From: Algoriphagus marinus | Lineage (GTDB): Bacteria > Bacteroidota > Bacteroidia > Cytophagales > Cyclobacteriaceae | Reading direction: 5' to 3' | NCBI RefSeq assembly: GCF_001936475.1 | Contig: NZ_MSPQ01000009.1 | Coordinates: 62,001-126,000 of the forward strand | Length of the DNA stretch: 64,000 nucleotides | Part shown: one piece after another, positions 9,532 to 17,738 of the stretch | How the letters are laid out: each line of letters begins with the position of its first letter | How positions within the stretch are numbered: position 1 is the first letter of the stretch | Made by a program: the position numbers and the translations under genes | Notes under the pieces: model-generated | The model's database searches: none | What the model saw: only the letters and a program-made list of their open reading frames with translations | Told to the model about the DNA's origin: nothing

Positions 9532-9831
9532 ATGGAAGAGCGGAAATTAATCTTAGTAGAAACGGTATGCACCCATTATCAGCTTCAATTCTCATTTATT
9601 GAGCAATTGGAGGAAGTTGGTCTGATCTCATTGGTGAGAGAAAATGAAGTAGTGTTTATCTCGGAAGAAAAAGTCTCTGATCTTGAAAAAGTGCTTCGCC
9701 TTCATGAGGAGCTAAATGTCAATCTGGAAGGAATTGACATTATCCTGAATTTGCTGAATAAAGTAGGAAGTTTACAATCTGAACTAGACGAAGCAAAAAA
9801 GAAATTGCAATGGTATTCTGGAGAACTGTAA
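9532..9831 (+). CDS. cbpM: CbpM-like chaperone modulator
   Basis: This is a 99-residue MerR-like helix-turn-helix protein with a C-terminal coiled coil (SLQSELDEAKKKLQWY). The length, fold and position directly behind cbpA match CbpM, which binds the J domain of CbpA and inhibits it. The start ATG is one base from the cbpA stop, so the two are almost certainly co-translated. A 7-bp hairpin (9820-9826 with 9835-9841) covers its stop codon but lacks a U tract. Confidence 0.85.
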   Translation: MEERKLILVETVCTHYQLQFSFIEQLEEVGLISLVRENEVVFISEEKVSDLEKVLRLHEELNVNLEGIDIILNLLNKVGSLQSELDEAKKKLQWYSGEL

Positions 9832-9870
9832 GAGGTTCTCCTATATCGATAACGAAAAGAAAAGAACCAC

Positions 9871-12129
9871 CTAAAGCACCAATAACCCATGCTCTCGAAG
9901 TATTTCCCATACTTCTGAAGAGGTCAACTCCTCAAAATCTCCAAATTCCTGTTCATAGCTTTCCCTAATAAGTTTGATGGTTTTTAAGCTTTCCTGGTAT
10001 GAAACCTCCTGAAGTAATCCGAGCACCCATTCTGCCAATTCCGTTGGGATTTCCATCGCGAAATCTTCCTTTTTGCCTGAAAAAACCAAATCAGCAAAAC
10101 CATCATTTTCTCCCTCCAGCAATTCCGGCTCCTCTCCTATCCAGATGATTCGCCTTTGATCTTTGTAAGAAAATCCTTCCTCTTTTTCCAATTCCTTTAA
10201 GATGTAAGTATTGGAAACAGATGGATTTGGAACCTTCGAATCAAACCATTCTCGAAGTGGAATATCAAAACCAACCCCATGCATGTAATTGAAAAGGGAC
10301 TTGCGTAGCCCTTCACCAAAAAGCTCATGATCGCCGCCTGTAGGATCCTCGTGTTGCAATTCATTATTGGCAAAACTTCCTTCCCCACTCTTAATTCTTA
10401 CCGAAAAATCTTTCGGATTCAATCCTACTGGGCTATGAGCCGTCATCGCAAAACGATGCCAAAATCCGGATTGCAACACCCCGGATTCAAATAATTGGCG
10501 AACCATTTCCAGTGAGTCGATAGTCTCTTGAGCAGTTTGAGTGGGAAAGCCATACATCAAATAAGCATGAACCATGATCCCAGACTGAGTAAAATTATTC
10601 GTCACTCTCGCCACTTGACCGACTGTTACTCCCTTTTTGATCAACTCCAATAGTCGGTCTGATGCGACTTCCAAACCTCCGGAAACCGCAATGCAACCTG
10701 AGGCCCGAAGCAAGCGACAAAGATCTGCAGTAAAACTACTTTCAAAACGAATATTCGTCCACCAAACTACCGTCAGGCCTCTTCTCAAAATTTCAATTGC
10801 CAAGTCACGCATCAAAGCCGGAGGAGCAGCTTCATCCACAAAATGAAATCCATTTTGGCCTGTCTGAGCCATGATTTCTTCAATGCGGTCACATAAAATC
10901 TCGGCATTGATAGGTTCGTACCGACCGATATAATCCAATGAAATATCACAGAATGTACATTTTCCCCAATAGCAACCATGTGCTAAAGTCAGTTTATTCC
11001 AACGCCCATCCGACCAGAGTCGATGCATGGGATTGGCGATTTCAATTACCGAAAGGTAATCGCGAAGCAATAAATCAGAATAATCAGGTGTCCCAGTATC
11101 CCGCTGTGCAATATCTTTTACGGAGGAATTATTTAGAAACTTCACTTCTGAATCAAGCCTCACAAACGTACGCTTCAATTCATTGATTGGTATTTTTCCC
11201 TCCAAATACTCTAAAAGCAAACGAATCGGAGCTTCCCCATCATCCAACACAATAAAATCCACGTAATCAAAAACTCGAGGTTCTTTGAGAGATCGGAGTT
11301 CCGTGTTTGGATATCCACCACCCATCCATATTTTAATTTCCGGATAATGTTTCTTGATGTACTGCCCGCACTTGAAGGCCCCGTAAAGATTCCCAGGAAA
11401 GGGAACCGAAAAAGCAATGGAATTCGGTTGATACAAATCGATTTTCTCTTTCAACAAGTCAAGCATTATCTGGTCAATCATTCCTGCAGGCTCTTGGAGT
11501 GCTTCATCCATTTCATCAAATGTGCTGGCGGACAAGCCTAATCTCTCTGCGTACCGACTAAATCCAAAATTTGGATCCACAACTTCTTTGATCAAATCAC
11601 CCAAATCCTCAAGGTAGAGCGTTGCATAATATCGAGCTTTATCCCGAATCCCAAGTGTACCAAAAGCCCATTCCAAATCCTCTAACTGCTCAAACCGACT
11701 AGCTTCCGGTAAGAAATCCCCTTCTGAAATAGTATAAGCCAGCGTTGGATTTTTATCCTGAAGAAAAGCAATCACAGGATCAATGGTCTGTAGATACTTC
11801 TTTCGAAGGCGAAAAACCCGGGCTGAATTATCTGACAATTCATCGATCTGCTCTGCTACAATCTCAAAAACGTTTTCTAGTCCCTTTTTGGAAAAAAGCT
11901 CCAATACCATCTCAATCCCCAGATCCACTTGATTGGAAGCTACACCGAGGGTATTGAGGTAACCTTTGAGATAAGCTGTGGCAGGATAAGGCGTATTGAG
12001 CTGTGTAAGCGGAGGCGTGATGAAAAGGACTTTATTTGTCAAAATCGAAGTTGGATTGGTATTGTAAAGTTCGGAAAGAATCCCCAAAAGCAATCCAAAC
12101 GATCCAAATAAAACCTTTAAAAGGACCAC
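9871..12129 (-). CDS. B12-binding-domain radical SAM protein
   Basis: The product has up to 752 residues. After an N-terminal Rossmann-like cobalamin-binding region (KVLFITPPLTQLNTPYPA and IKIWMGGGYPNTEL) comes the radical SAM cluster motif C386-x3-C390-x2-C393 (CYWGKCTFC) and a TIM-barrel region ending in a Pro-containing AYLMYGFPTQT segment. Class B radical SAM enzymes of this layout perform methylations or ring rearrangements. No pathway neighbour helps here. The 12129 start is GTG and the first ~20 residues look atypical; a TTG nearer the KVLFITPP motif could be the true start. Substrate unknown. Confidence 0.75.
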   Translation of the reverse strand: MVLLKVLFGSFGLLLGILSELYNTNPTSILTNKVLFITPPLTQLNTPYPATAYLKGYLNTLGVASNQVDLGIEMVLELFSKKGLENVFEIVAEQIDELSDNSARVFRLRKKYLQTIDPVIAFLQDKNPTLAYTISEGDFLPEASRFEQLEDLEWAFGTLGIRDKARYYATLYLEDLGDLIKEVVDPNFGFSRYAERLGLSASTFDEMDEALQEPAGMIDQIMLDLLKEKIDLYQPNSIAFSVPFPGNLYGAFKCGQYIKKHYPEIKIWMGGGYPNTELRSLKEPRVFDYVDFIVLDDGEAPIRLLLEYLEGKIPINELKRTFVRLDSEVKFLNNSSVKDIAQRDTGTPDYSDLLLRDYLSVIEIANPMHRLWSDGRWNKLTLAHGCYWGKCTFCDISLDYIGRYEPINAEILCDRIEEIMAQTGQNGFHFVDEAAPPALMRDLAIEILRRGLTVVWWTNIRFESSFTADLCRLLRASGCIAVSGGLEVASDRLLELIKKGVTVGQVARVTNNFTQSGIMVHAYLMYGFPTQTAQETIDSLEMVRQLFESGVLQSGFWHRFAMTAHSPVGLNPKDFSVRIKSGEGSFANNELQHEDPTGGDHELFGEGLRKSLFNYMHGVGFDIPLREWFDSKVPNPSVSNTYILKELEKEEGFSYKDQRRIIWIGEEPELLEGENDGFADLVFSGKKEDFAMEIPTELAEWVLGLLQEVSYQESLKTIKLIRESYEQEFGDFEELTSSEVWEILREHGLLVL

Positions 12130-12185
12130 TTGGGGGATGTTAAAGTTTTTAATTAAGTAGATTTACAGTTTAACTAGCATCAGAA

Positions 12186-12968
12186 ATGAAAGAAAATAAA
12201 TTTAATATAGCCGTCTTAATTGACGGAGACAACGCCCAAGCAAAACTGATTAAAGAGATTTTAGAGGAGGTTTCCAAATATGGAAAAGCCACCATCCGAC
12301 GAATCTACGGCGATTGGACTACCCCACACATGAACAGCTGGAAAGAAGTAATTAACCAGTATTCATTCAACCCCATTCAGAAATTTTCTTACACCACGGG
12401 AAAAAACTCGACAGACAGTTCACTGATCATCGATGCGATGGATATTCTCCATAGTGACAGTGTGGATGGTTTTTGTATTGTTTCGAGTGATTCCGACTAT
12501 ACAGGTCTTGCAAAAAGAATCCGTGAAGAGGGAATGTTTGTCATGGGAATCGGAAGAAGACTGACCCCAAAAGCATTTGTTCAGTCCTGCGAGATCTTCA
12601 CTTTTGCAGAAAACCTCATCACGGAGTCAGTGAGCGAAAAACGATCAAAGTCTACTGATAAATCAAGCAAATCACAACCTAAAAAGACTACCGCAAAATC
12701 AGAAGATGTTAATAAAGAGGAGCTATTCAAAGAATCTCCAAGTTTAGATTTAAGCGTTATTGACAAGGCCTTTGAAATTGCATCAGATGAGGAGGAGGAA
12801 ATCCACATCGCTAAGATTGGTGCTTCCTTACGGAAAATCGATCCGAGTTTTGATCCTAGATCTTATGGCTATCGTAACCTTACCGAGCTTTTCAAAAGCC
12901 TGGACAAATACACAGTTATTCGAAATGAGGTCAATGGATTGAATTATCCATTGGTTAAATTGAAATAA
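12186..12968 (+). CDS. NYN-domain (PIN-like) protein with OST-HTH/LOTUS domain
   Basis: The protein has 260 residues. Residues ~7-145 form a NYN/LabA-like PIN-fold domain with the acidic residues expected for a metal-dependent nuclease: IDGDNA (D13, D15), TDSSLIIDAMD and SSDSDYTGL. A Ser/Lys-rich linker (about residues 150-180) leads to a C-terminal OST-HTH/LOTUS domain (SLRKIDPSFDPRSYGYRNLT), a fold that binds G-quadruplex or structured RNA. The whole suggests an RNA-directed ribonuclease or RNA-binding regulator. Similar two-domain proteins are widespread and poorly characterised in bacteria. Confidence 0.8.
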   Translation: MKENKFNIAVLIDGDNAQAKLIKEILEEVSKYGKATIRRIYGDWTTPHMNSWKEVINQYSFNPIQKFSYTTGKNSTDSSLIIDAMDILHSDSVDGFCIVSSDSDYTGLAKRIREEGMFVMGIGRRLTPKAFVQSCEIFTFAENLITESVSEKRSKSTDKSSKSQPKKTTAKSEDVNKEELFKESPSLDLSVIDKAFEIASDEEEEIHIAKIGASLRKIDPSFDPRSYGYRNLTELFKSLDKYTVIRNEVNGLNYPLVKLK

Positions 12969-12985
12969 TCAAACTGACACGCCAA

Positions 12986-13651
12986 ATGGGACTAAAGATC
13001 ATCATCACAGGAACTACCGGAATGGTCGGTGAAGGCGTTATGCTTCAATGCCTTGATAATCCAAAGGTCGAAAAAGTGCTTTCAATCAGTCGAAAGCCAA
13101 ATGGTCATTCGCATCCAAAATTAGAGGAACTGATTCATAAAGATTTTTCTGATTTGAGTACTGTCGAAAATCAATTGACTGGTTACGACGCCTGTTTTTT
13201 CTGTGCAGGAATTTCTTCGGTAGGGATCAGCAAAGAAGAATATGAGCGAATCACGTATGACCTGACCTTAGCCTTTGCAAAAACTTTAGCTCGACTCAAT
13301 TCTGAGATGACCTTCACATATGTATCTGGACAAGGAACTGACAGTTCTGAAAAAGGACGTTCGCATTGGGCAAGAATAAAAGGTAAGACTGAAAATGATT
13401 TACGAAAGCTTCCTTTCAAACAAGTCTTCGCTTATCGCCCTGGGGTAATGAAGCCTGTGGCAACAAATTCCTTGCATGTACTTTCCGCATACAAATACTT
13501 TGGCTGGATCTATCCAATTGGAAGAAAGCTATTTCCAAATGGCTTCAATACCTTAGCAGAAGTCGGGGATTCTATGGTCAATGTGACCCTGAAAGGTTAT
13601 GATAAATTTATCCTGAACGGAAAGGAAATCACTGAAACCGCAAAACCTTAA
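12986..13651 (+). CDS. NAD(P)-binding Rossmann-fold oxidoreductase
   Basis: The 221-residue protein begins with the dinucleotide-binding motif ITGTTGMVGEG at residues 6-16 and has the SDR/epimerase-like YVSGQGTDSSEKG and FAYRPGVMKP segments. A YxxxK catalytic pair is not obvious, so it may be an atypical SDR that binds cofactor without a classical reaction. It starts 17 nt after the NYN gene and may share its transcript, although no functional link is visible. Confidence 0.7.
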   Translation: MGLKIIITGTTGMVGEGVMLQCLDNPKVEKVLSISRKPNGHSHPKLEELIHKDFSDLSTVENQLTGYDACFFCAGISSVGISKEEYERITYDLTLAFAKTLARLNSEMTFTYVSGQGTDSSEKGRSHWARIKGKTENDLRKLPFKQVFAYRPGVMKPVATNSLHVLSAYKYFGWIYPIGRKLFPNGFNTLAEVGDSMVNVTLKGYDKFILNGKEITETAKP

Positions 13652-13674
13652 AAACCCAAGCTTAACTTATCCTT

Positions 13675-15192
13675 ATGAAAAAATTTCTTTTACCCGTTTT
13701 CCTAATTGCATCTCTAAATGCTTTTGCTCAGCAACCCAATCAAGCCAAAATTGAGGAGCTCACTGAAAGCCAGTGGCAACATGGCCTTTCGCTTTTGAAC
13801 GATATGGTAAGTATGCCAAACGATGCTTTTTACCCGGAGCAAATCGAAGTAAATATCGCATGGTGTGAAAATCAATTTGACATGAGGGGGTATTCTACGG
13901 AGCGATTAAAAACGAGTGGCATCCCACTTTTGCTCGTGGAGAAAAAACAACCTGGAGCTACAAAGACCGCACTTTTCTATTTCCATGTAGATGGTCAAGC
14001 TGTGGATCGAAGCAAATGGCTTCAGCCGGACCCGTACACTCCAGTCCTAAAAACCCAAAATCAAAAAGGGGAATGGGAAATAATCCCGATGGAGAAATTG
14101 AAATCAGAATACAATCCGGACTGGAGGATTTACGCCAGATCCAGCTCCGATGACAAAGGACCAATCGCTATGTTTTTGACAGGTTGGGATGCTTTGGCAG
14201 AAGCTGGGATTTCTCCCAATTACAATGTGAAAATCATCCTTGATTTTGAGGAAGAGCAAGGCTCACCACTATTACCAAAGGCAGTAATCGATTACAAAGA
14301 AAAACTCGCTGCAGATCTCATGCTGATCATGGATGGACCAAGACATACAAGCAATGAGCCAACTCTCAGCTACGGAGCCCGGGGAATCAGCGACATGACA
14401 CTCACTACTTATGGCCCTAAGCTTCCACAGCACAGTGGGCACTATGGAAACTATGCTCCGAATCCTGCATTCCTTCTAGCACAGCTGCTAGCCTCGATGA
14501 AAGATTCTGAAGGAAGAGTATCGATTCCCGGTTACTATGATGGCATTGAGTTTAGTGAATCAGAAAAAGCCATTTTTGCTGCAGTTCCTGATGATGAAGA
14601 TGCTATTAATAAGCGACTTGGATTGGGAAGAACGGATCAAGTGGGAAAAAGCTACCAAGAAAGCATTCAATATCCTTCCTTGAATATCCGCGGAATGCGG
14701 TCAGCTTGGGTTGGTCCGGAGGCTCGAACAATTATTCCAGATGTAGCCTTGGCAGAATTGGTTATTAGACTAGTACCTGAGTCGGATCCGAATCGTCTTT
14801 TTGGTCTGATCGAGAAGCATATTCAGGGACAAGGATTTACAGTATTGGACCACGAACCTAGTGATGAGGAGCGGATGAAATATCCAAAAATCGTTAAGAT
14901 GACAAAATCCATTTCCTATCAGGCATTTCGAACACCAATGGATTCTGAAGCAGGAGCTTGGCTTCGCAAAGCGATGGTTCGCGCTTACGGGAAGGACCCG
15001 GTTCAAATTCGGATTTCTGGAGGTTCCATTCCAATTTCTCCATTTGTAGATGCTTTGGGAATTCCGGCGGTTACCATTCCAACGGTGAATGCTGATAATA
15101 ATCAACATAGCCCGAATGAGAATTTGAGATTGGGGAATTATAAAGAAGGTATTTATGCGATTATCTCAGTCTTAACGGAACCGCTTAACTGA
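13675..15192 (+). CDS. Secreted M20 family metallopeptidase/dipeptidase
   Basis: The protein has 505 residues with a Sec signal peptide (MKKFLLPVFLIASLNAFAQ). The M20 fold is visible from the metal ligand segments FYFHVDGQ, RSSSDDKGP, LDFEEEQGSP (metal ligand plus catalytic Glu), LMIMDGPRH-like and NNQHSPNEN near the C terminus. Family members are two-zinc dipeptidases, carboxypeptidases or deacylases. Export and the Pro/Gly-rich insert suggest periplasmic peptide turnover. Its last codons overlap by 8 nt the end of the convergent Nudix gene. Confidence 0.85.
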   Translation: MKKFLLPVFLIASLNAFAQQPNQAKIEELTESQWQHGLSLLNDMVSMPNDAFYPEQIEVNIAWCENQFDMRGYSTERLKTSGIPLLLVEKKQPGATKTALFYFHVDGQAVDRSKWLQPDPYTPVLKTQNQKGEWEIIPMEKLKSEYNPDWRIYARSSSDDKGPIAMFLTGWDALAEAGISPNYNVKIILDFEEEQGSPLLPKAVIDYKEKLAADLMLIMDGPRHTSNEPTLSYGARGISDMTLTTYGPKLPQHSGHYGNYAPNPAFLLAQLLASMKDSEGRVSIPGYYDGIEFSESEKAIFAAVPDDEDAINKRLGLGRTDQVGKSYQESIQYPSLNIRGMRSAWVGPEARTIIPDVALAELVIRLVPESDPNRLFGLIEKHIQGQGFTVLDHEPSDEERMKYPKIVKMTKSISYQAFRTPMDSEAGAWLRKAMVRAYGKDPVQIRISGGSIPISPFVDALGIPAVTIPTVNADNNQHSPNENLRLGNYKEGIYAIISVLTEPLN

Positions 15193-15904
15193 TTTCAGTA
15201 TTTGCAAGTTCTTTTTTAAAACTATAAAGAAAAGGAGCTTTATGAGAACCTCCTGAAAAGAGCTTTTCATGACGTTCTAAAATCCCTAGGCCGAGCATCT
15301 TTCGTTGGAAATTTGCTCGGTTTTGCTTTTCTCCCATAATGGATTCATAGACTTGCTGTAAATCTTTCATAGTGAAAAAGTCAGGGAGCAAATTGAAGCT
15401 CAATAGTTTCTGGTCTAGGTGGGTCCGAAGATGTTCGAGTGCCTTTGCTACAATTTGACTATGATCTTGCATTAATGGCGGTAGCTCATCAAAATTATAC
15501 CAATCAATGGAATCAGATAAGGCATCAGGTTTTGGATTGACTGTCTCGTAATTTATCAGTGCATAATAAGCCACAGTAATAAATCGACCCAGCATCCAAT
15601 CATTTTCTAATTTCAATCCTTGCCCATCAAGGATTTTTTTCATGATGGTTGGATCGGAACGCTCCAATGATCCAAAAGTGTGAAATTGCTCCAAATAAAT
15701 CTTTTCTAACCCAGTACGCTCAGATACACCAGTTTTTACCGCCTCATCTAAGGGTTCATCCATACGGATAAATCCCCCGGGAAGTGCAAATGTTCCGGTA
15801 TTCTGATATTCTAAAACCAAGATTTTCAGCTTTTCACCAGCAAATCCGAAGATCACAGCGTCATAAGAAAGGTTGGGGATGTAGTCCCTTGAGTCAAATG
15901 CCAT
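15185..15904 (-). CDS. Nudix-domain transcriptional regulator (NrtR/AraR-like)
   Basis: This 239-residue protein has an N-terminal Nudix domain (~residues 10-145) and a C-terminal winged-helix segment (~155-230). The Nudix box is degenerate: it reads G-x5-E but then TGVSERTG where catalytic REuxEExG is expected, so the first Arg-Glu pair is lost. This matches NrtR/AraR-type regulators that sense a nucleotide sugar or ADP-ribose derivative without hydrolysing it. The gene is divergent from a secreted carboxylesterase with a 91-bp shared promoter region that holds an inverted repeat, so that esterase is the natural first target. The ligand is unknown. Confidence 0.75.
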   Translation of the reverse strand: MAFDSRDYIPNLSYDAVIFGFAGEKLKILVLEYQNTGTFALPGGFIRMDEPLDEAVKTGVSERTGLEKIYLEQFHTFGSLERSDPTIMKKILDGQGLKLENDWMLGRFITVAYYALINYETVNPKPDALSDSIDWYNFDELPPLMQDHSQIVAKALEHLRTHLDQKLLSFNLLPDFFTMKDLQQVYESIMGEKQNRANFQRKMLGLGILERHEKLFSGGSHKAPFLYSFKKELANTEIS

Positions 15905-15964
15905 GGACGAATCTATAAAAAACCAATTAAATAACTAGGAAAATTACACCAAAGAAGCTACTAT

Positions 15965-15981
15965 TGTTTCAATAAGAAACA
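15965..15981. promoter_or_regulatory. Inverted repeat, candidate operator of the Nudix regulator
   Basis: TGTTTC (15965-15970) and GAAACA (15976-15981) form a perfect 6-bp inverted repeat around AATAA in the divergent promoter region between the Nudix regulator and the carboxylesterase, 15 nt before the latter's ATG. A spacing of about one helical turn and the location fit an operator. That this protein binds here is inference. Confidence 0.35.
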
Positions 15982-15995
15982 TTAATGTTTAATCA

Positions 15996-17642
15996 ATGAA
16001 AATCCGCCCAAGATTCCTCATCCTTTTATTCTTTACCACTATACTAGTATTACCTTATTTTTCCAAAGCGCAGCATCTCAATAGTATTGAAGTGACAACC
16101 GAAATCAAGAATGGCACAATAGCCGGATATTACGACACCAAAACCAACATTAAAAAATACCTTGGAATCCCTTTTGCGAAGCCACCGGTAGGTGAATTGC
16201 GGTGGAAAGCCCCACAGCCAATGGAGAATTGGAAGGGAGTGAAAGAAACCAAGAAATTTGGTCCAAGAGCTGTTCAAGCACCCATTTTTGGGGATATGGA
16301 TTTCAAGTCTGATGGCATGAGTGAGGATTGTCTTTATCTAAATGTTTGGACGCCAGCAACTCGAAATGATAAAAATCTGCCAGTTTTGGTTTATTTCTAC
16401 GGAGGAGGTTTCTCTGCTGGTGACGGTTCCGAGCCTCGGTACAACGGGGAAGCAATGGCCCAGCAAGGGATTGTAGTGGTGACTGTAAACTATCGCTTGA
16501 ATGTATTTGGCTTTTTGGCACATCCTGATCTTAGTGCAGAAACGGCTCACAAAGGTTCAGGAAATTACGGCTTAATGGATCAACACGCTTCTCTCAAATG
16601 GGTGAAGGAAAATATCTCGGCTTTTGGTGGTGATCCTGAGAAAGTAACCATTGCTGGAGAATCTGCAGGTTCAATTTCTGTCAGCTACCAAATGGCCTCC
16701 CTTCTATCTAAAGGGCTAATCGCCGGTGCAATTGGTGAATCAGGCGCTGGAATCAATCCTACTTTGGCACCTAGCAAACTTGAAGATGCGGAGAAAGTCG
16801 GAACTGATTTCGTAACCAAAGCAGGCTATAATTCTATAGCCGAAATGCGAAAACTGAGCACTGCAGAAGTCTACGAAATCTTTTTGGAGTCCAAGCTTTT
16901 TGGTTTTCCGGTAACCATTGACGGACATTTTCTTCCTAAGACCCTTCCGGAAATATTTGAAGCTAAGGAGCAGGCGATGGTTCCTCTGCTGGCAGGTTGG
17001 AATTCTGCTGAGATTCCGGGTATGGCTTTTATGCAAGGTCAACCCTATACTTCCGAAGCTTTTATCACGAAGGTTAAAGAGACTTATCCTGAGAATTACG
17101 AGGAAGTTTTAGCGCTCCATCCACATGCTAGTCCACAAGAAGTCGAGCGATCTGCCACTGATCTTGCAGCAGATAGATTCATCGCCTATAGCACTTGGAA
17201 GTGGCTTGATCTTCATGTAAAGAATTCTGATCAACCTGTCTATAGATACTTATATAGCAAGCTTCGTCCTCCACTGAAAGATGCGAATTTGACTCCAGGT
17301 TTAGCTGGTGGGACAGTAGAAGGTGGACCAAAAATGCCAGAACCGATCGGTGCTCCCCACGCATGCGAAATCGAATATGCCATGGGAAATCTCCCGCTCG
17401 TTGACGTATTTGCATGGACTGAGGATGATTACAAAGTGTCTAAGACCTTTATGAGTTTCTTTGCAAACTTCATAAAAACTGGTAATCCAAATGGTGAAAA
17501 TCTCCCTGAATGGAAGGCTTTAAAAGCTGCGGATGTGAATCCCCCAGTGATGGACATCAATACCGAAAGCAAAATGTTTCAAGCGACGGATACCCCTCGC
17601 TACCAATTCCATGATCGATTTTATGGAAATAACAAAAGATAG
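15996..17642 (+). CDS. Secreted type B carboxylesterase
   Basis: The protein has 548 residues with a Sec signal (ILLFFTTILVLPYFSKAQ). The alpha/beta-hydrolase fold has the type B signatures: EDCLYLNVWTP, YGGGFSAGDG for the oxyanion hole, FGGDPEKVTIAGESAGS with nucleophile S223, and GAPHACEIEYAMG with the catalytic His. The family hydrolyses carboxylic esters. It is divergent from the degenerate Nudix regulator, which may control it, and is followed by a sulfatase, so this could be a small catabolic unit for an esterified or sulfated plant or algal compound. Confidence 0.9.
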   Translation: MKIRPRFLILLFFTTILVLPYFSKAQHLNSIEVTTEIKNGTIAGYYDTKTNIKKYLGIPFAKPPVGELRWKAPQPMENWKGVKETKKFGPRAVQAPIFGDMDFKSDGMSEDCLYLNVWTPATRNDKNLPVLVYFYGGGFSAGDGSEPRYNGEAMAQQGIVVVTVNYRLNVFGFLAHPDLSAETAHKGSGNYGLMDQHASLKWVKENISAFGGDPEKVTIAGESAGSISVSYQMASLLSKGLIAGAIGESGAGINPTLAPSKLEDAEKVGTDFVTKAGYNSIAEMRKLSTAEVYEIFLESKLFGFPVTIDGHFLPKTLPEIFEAKEQAMVPLLAGWNSAEIPGMAFMQGQPYTSEAFITKVKETYPENYEEVLALHPHASPQEVERSATDLAADRFIAYSTWKWLDLHVKNSDQPVYRYLYSKLRPPLKDANLTPGLAGGTVEGGPKMPEPIGAPHACEIEYAMGNLPLVDVFAWTEDDYKVSKTFMSFFANFIKTGNPNGENLPEWKALKAADVNPPVMDINTESKMFQATDTPRYQFHDRFYGNNKR

Positions 17643-17668
17643 TACCTGATTAAACTTAACCTAGATTG

Positions 17669-17700
17669 AAAAAGGGGGTCGAAAGGCTTCCTTTTTTTTT
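17669..17700 (+). terminator. Weak terminator-like hairpin after the carboxylesterase
   Basis: An A/G-rich run (AAAAAGG) can pair with CCTTTTT about 14 nt further on, followed by more T residues. The stem is mostly A-T, so this is only a candidate end for the esterase transcript. It lies between the esterase stop and the sulfatase start. Confidence 0.3.
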
Positions 17701-17738
17701 GGTTTCGACTATCTTTAAGAAAACCCAACACCTTGATC

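Noticed and set aside
14770..15108. 112-residue minus-strand frame inside the M20 peptidase gene
   Set aside because: It is a shadow frame; the plus strand carries conserved M20 motifs throughout.
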